From positions 62,001-126,000 of the forward strand of contig JADLEX010000053.1 in NCBI GenBank assembly GCA_020845895.1: 64,000 nucleotides of DNA, read 5' to 3'. Below are positions 62,885 to 64,000 of this stretch, piece by piece (positions within the stretch are counted from its first letter, which is position 1; each line of letters opens with the position of its first letter). Source of the DNA: Deltaproteobacteria bacterium. GTDB lineage: Bacteria; Lernaellota; Lernaellaia; JACKCT01. The notes under the pieces were generated by a model, which saw nothing but the letters and a program-made list of their open reading frames with translations, did no database searches and was not told the DNA's origin. Both the position numbers and the translations under genes were made by a program.

Positions 62885-63685
62885 TTGTCCGACCGACTCG
62901 TCGACATCTACCGCCACCGCTATCTGCTTCGCGGCTTTGTCCGAACCGATCTGCGCAACCGGTACGGCGCGAGCTTTCTGGGCTTTTTCTGGTCGGTCAT
63001 TCATCCGCTTCTGCTCGTGCTGCTCTACACCTTCGTCTTCGGCTACATCCTCGACATCAACGTGGGCGGCAACGCGGGGCCGAAAAACTACGGCCTTTTC
63101 CTCTTCGCGGGCATGCTGCCCTGGCTGGCGATCTCCGATGCGATCCATCGATCGTCGCAGGTCTTTCTCGAAAACCGCGACCTCGTGAAGCAGGTGAATT
63201 TTCCGAAATTCCTGATGCCGATGCGGTGCGTGATCGGAGCTTTTTTGCACGAGCTCATCGCCATGGCCGTGTACGTGCCGGTGCTCGTCATCGTCGGCCA
63301 CATCGTGCCGAGCGGGATCGGCGTCGGCTTGCTCATCGCGATCCTGCCCCTGCAACTGATGTTCACGCTTGGGATCACGCTGTTCGTGAGCGCCGTTTCG
63401 GTCTTTTACAAGGACGCCCGGGAGATGATCGGCGCGGTGCTGACGCTCTGGTTCTTCGGGACGCCGATCGTGTTCCCCATGTCGCTGGTGCCGGAGAAGG
63501 TCGTGTACCTGTTTTATCTGAATCCGGCTTCGTGGCTGATCAACGCATATCGCGCGGCGCTGCTCGGCGACGAGATGCCCGAGCCCCTGGGTTTCCTCTA
63601 CTTTTCGTTGGCACCGCTGCTCATGCTCGTCGTCGGGTGGGCGTGGTTTCGGCGGCTTTCGCGCGACTTCGCCGACCTGATATGA
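62885..63685 (+). CDS. ABC-2 polysaccharide/LPS export permease (Wzm-like)
   Basis: A 266-residue membrane protein with six hydrophobic helices (SFLGFFWSVIHPLLLVLLYT, LAISDAIHRSSQVF, AMAVYVPVLVIVGHIV, MFTLGITLFVSAVSVFY, IGAVLTLWFFGTPIVFP, PLLMLVVGWAWFRRL). RNRYGASFLGFFW near the N-terminus and FFGTPIVFPMSLVP near the end are typical of Wzm/TagG permeases. It should move a completed lipid-linked glycan across the inner membrane together with a Wzt ATPase. No ATPase gene is in the window, and an intrinsic terminator follows directly. TTG 62885 has GGGAG at 62875-62879. Confidence 0.85.
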   Translation: MSDRLVDIYRHRYLLRGFVRTDLRNRYGASFLGFFWSVIHPLLLVLLYTFVFGYILDINVGGNAGPKNYGLFLFAGMLPWLAISDAIHRSSQVFLENRDLVKQVNFPKFLMPMRCVIGAFLHELIAMAVYVPVLVIVGHIVPSGIGVGLLIAILPLQLMFTLGITLFVSAVSVFYKDAREMIGAVLTLWFFGTPIVFPMSLVPEKVVYLFYLNPASWLINAYRAALLGDEMPEPLGFLYFSLAPLLMLVVGWAWFRRLSRDFADLI

Positions 63686-63686
63686 A

Positions 63687-63714
63687 AAAACCCCGAGCGC
63701 GACCCCGGGGTTTT
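63687..63714. terminator. Bidirectional intrinsic terminator
   Basis: AAAACCCCG (63687-63695), loop, CGGGGTTTT (63706-63714). It ends the permease transcript on the plus strand and the DksA-like transcript on the minus strand, since it has a T-run in both directions. Confidence 0.85.
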
Positions 63715-63737
63715 CGAAACTTCAGGAAGTGCCTGAG

Positions 63738-64000
63738 CTAGAACAGCGTGTCGATCTTCGTGCCGCTGCCGGCCCGACGCTGCCGCTTCTCGCGTTCCAG
63801 TTCGGACTTGTGTTCGACCGAATAACGCGTCCACGGGCGAATCGCGAGCCGTCGCTTGTCGATCGGCTTGCCCGTGCCCTCGCAGTATCCGAATTCGCCT
63901 TCCTCGAACTTGGCAAGGGCGTGCTCGATCTCCCGCAGGAGCTTTCGGTCCTTGTCCAGCAACCGCCAGGCCAAGGCGGCCTCCGTTGCGTGGCTCGCCT
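63738..64000 (-). CDS. DksA/TraR-family protein, partial (5' end beyond the window)
   Basis: The C-terminal 87 residues of a DksA-like transcription factor; the reading frame continues past base 64000 with no start. The coiled-coil end reads LAWRLLDKDRKLLREIEHAL, followed by the zinc-finger-region fold FGYCEGTGKPIDKRRLAIRP. Only one of the four zinc-finger cysteines remains (GYCEGTG); the second pair is replaced by WTRYSVEHKSE. Cysteine-poor DksA variants keep the fold without zinc. DksA binds RNA polymerase through its secondary channel with ppGpp. The gene ends 24 bp after the bidirectional terminator. Confidence 0.82.
   Translation of the reverse strand, partial: ASHATEAALAWRLLDKDRKLLREIEHALAKFEEGEFGYCEGTGKPIDKRRLAIRPWTRYSVEHKSELEREKRQRRAGSGTKIDTLF

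Overview
The window looks like one contiguous chromosomal stretch from a GC-rich, Gram-negative, didermic bacterium. The evidence is Kdo/LPS genes (kdsB, kdsD), outer-membrane beta-barrels, several lipoproteins with lipobox-like signal peptides, and many GTG/TTG starts. Two lipoproteins carry long Asp-rich linkers straight after the lipidation cysteine. Together with the HD and HEAT proteins, RecN and GH57 content, this suggests an uncultured lineage of deltaproteobacterial grade; that placement is inference. Coding density is high, many genes overlap by 1-4 nt (ATGA, TGATG, TTGA), and I see no phage, transposon, CRISPR or defence locus.

Layout. (1) 1-6.3 kb (+): three B12-type radical SAM proteins, a SAM methyltransferase and a GT2 glycosyltransferase. 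(2) 15.5-6.3 kb (-): a five-gene surface-polysaccharide operon in the order asparagine synthetase, flippase, GT4, fused dehydrogenase/Gfo-Idh-MocA oxidoreductase, heparinase II/III. (3) 17.7-15.6 kb (-): a large Asp-linker lipoprotein of glycosidase type. (4) 21.3-17.9 kb (-): two paralogous TPR-like lipoproteins and an EI24-family membrane protein. (5) 29.4-21.4 kb (-): HEAT protein, HD-GYP-like protein, NAD kinase, RecN, amidohydrolase and an exported protein. (6) 31.8-29.7 kb (-): a ClC channel with CBS and RCK_C domains. (7) 32.1-33.6 kb (+): small outer-membrane barrel and transaldolase. (8) 37.0-33.6 kb (-): galU and priA. (9) 37.2-44.1 kb (+): phosphoesterase lipoprotein, a peptidase/propeller/barrel protein and its translationally coupled toroid partner. 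(10) 44.1-44.4 kb: tRNA-Gln and tRNA-Glu with promoter and terminator. (11) 45.4-44.4 kb (-): metallophosphoesterase. (12) 45.5-53.5 kb (+): hpt, ROK glucokinase, glgC, GH57, galT, fabH and a degenerate fabH paralogue. (13) 57.0-53.6 kb (-): kdsB-pyrG-kdsD. (14) 57.4-59.5 kb (+): module protein and amiC. (15) 62.7-59.5 kb (-): DAHP synthase, tyrA, brkB. (16) 62.9-63.7 kb (+): ABC-2 permease, then a bidirectional terminator and a DksA-like gene cut by the window end.

How the parts fit. Regions 1-2 build and export a surface glycan or modified lipid. Region 12 links hexose phosphorylation, ADP-glucose formation, alpha-glucan remodelling and galactose entry, and galU supplies UDP-glucose. Regions 13-15 serve the envelope (Kdo, septal amidase) and aromatic biosynthesis. 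Promoters that I can read match a sigma70 consensus (TTGACA / TATAAT-like) well, for example at the tRNAs, kdsB, GH57 and DAHP synthase.

The best candidate for something undescribed is an N-terminal domain shared by three otherwise different proteins (57449-58348, 27125-29377, 25755-27128). It is fused to a PEGA-like domain, HEAT repeats and an HD-GYP-like domain. Also notable are a KAS III paralogue that has lost its His and Asn, and a one-chain metallopeptidase/propeller/outer-membrane barrel.
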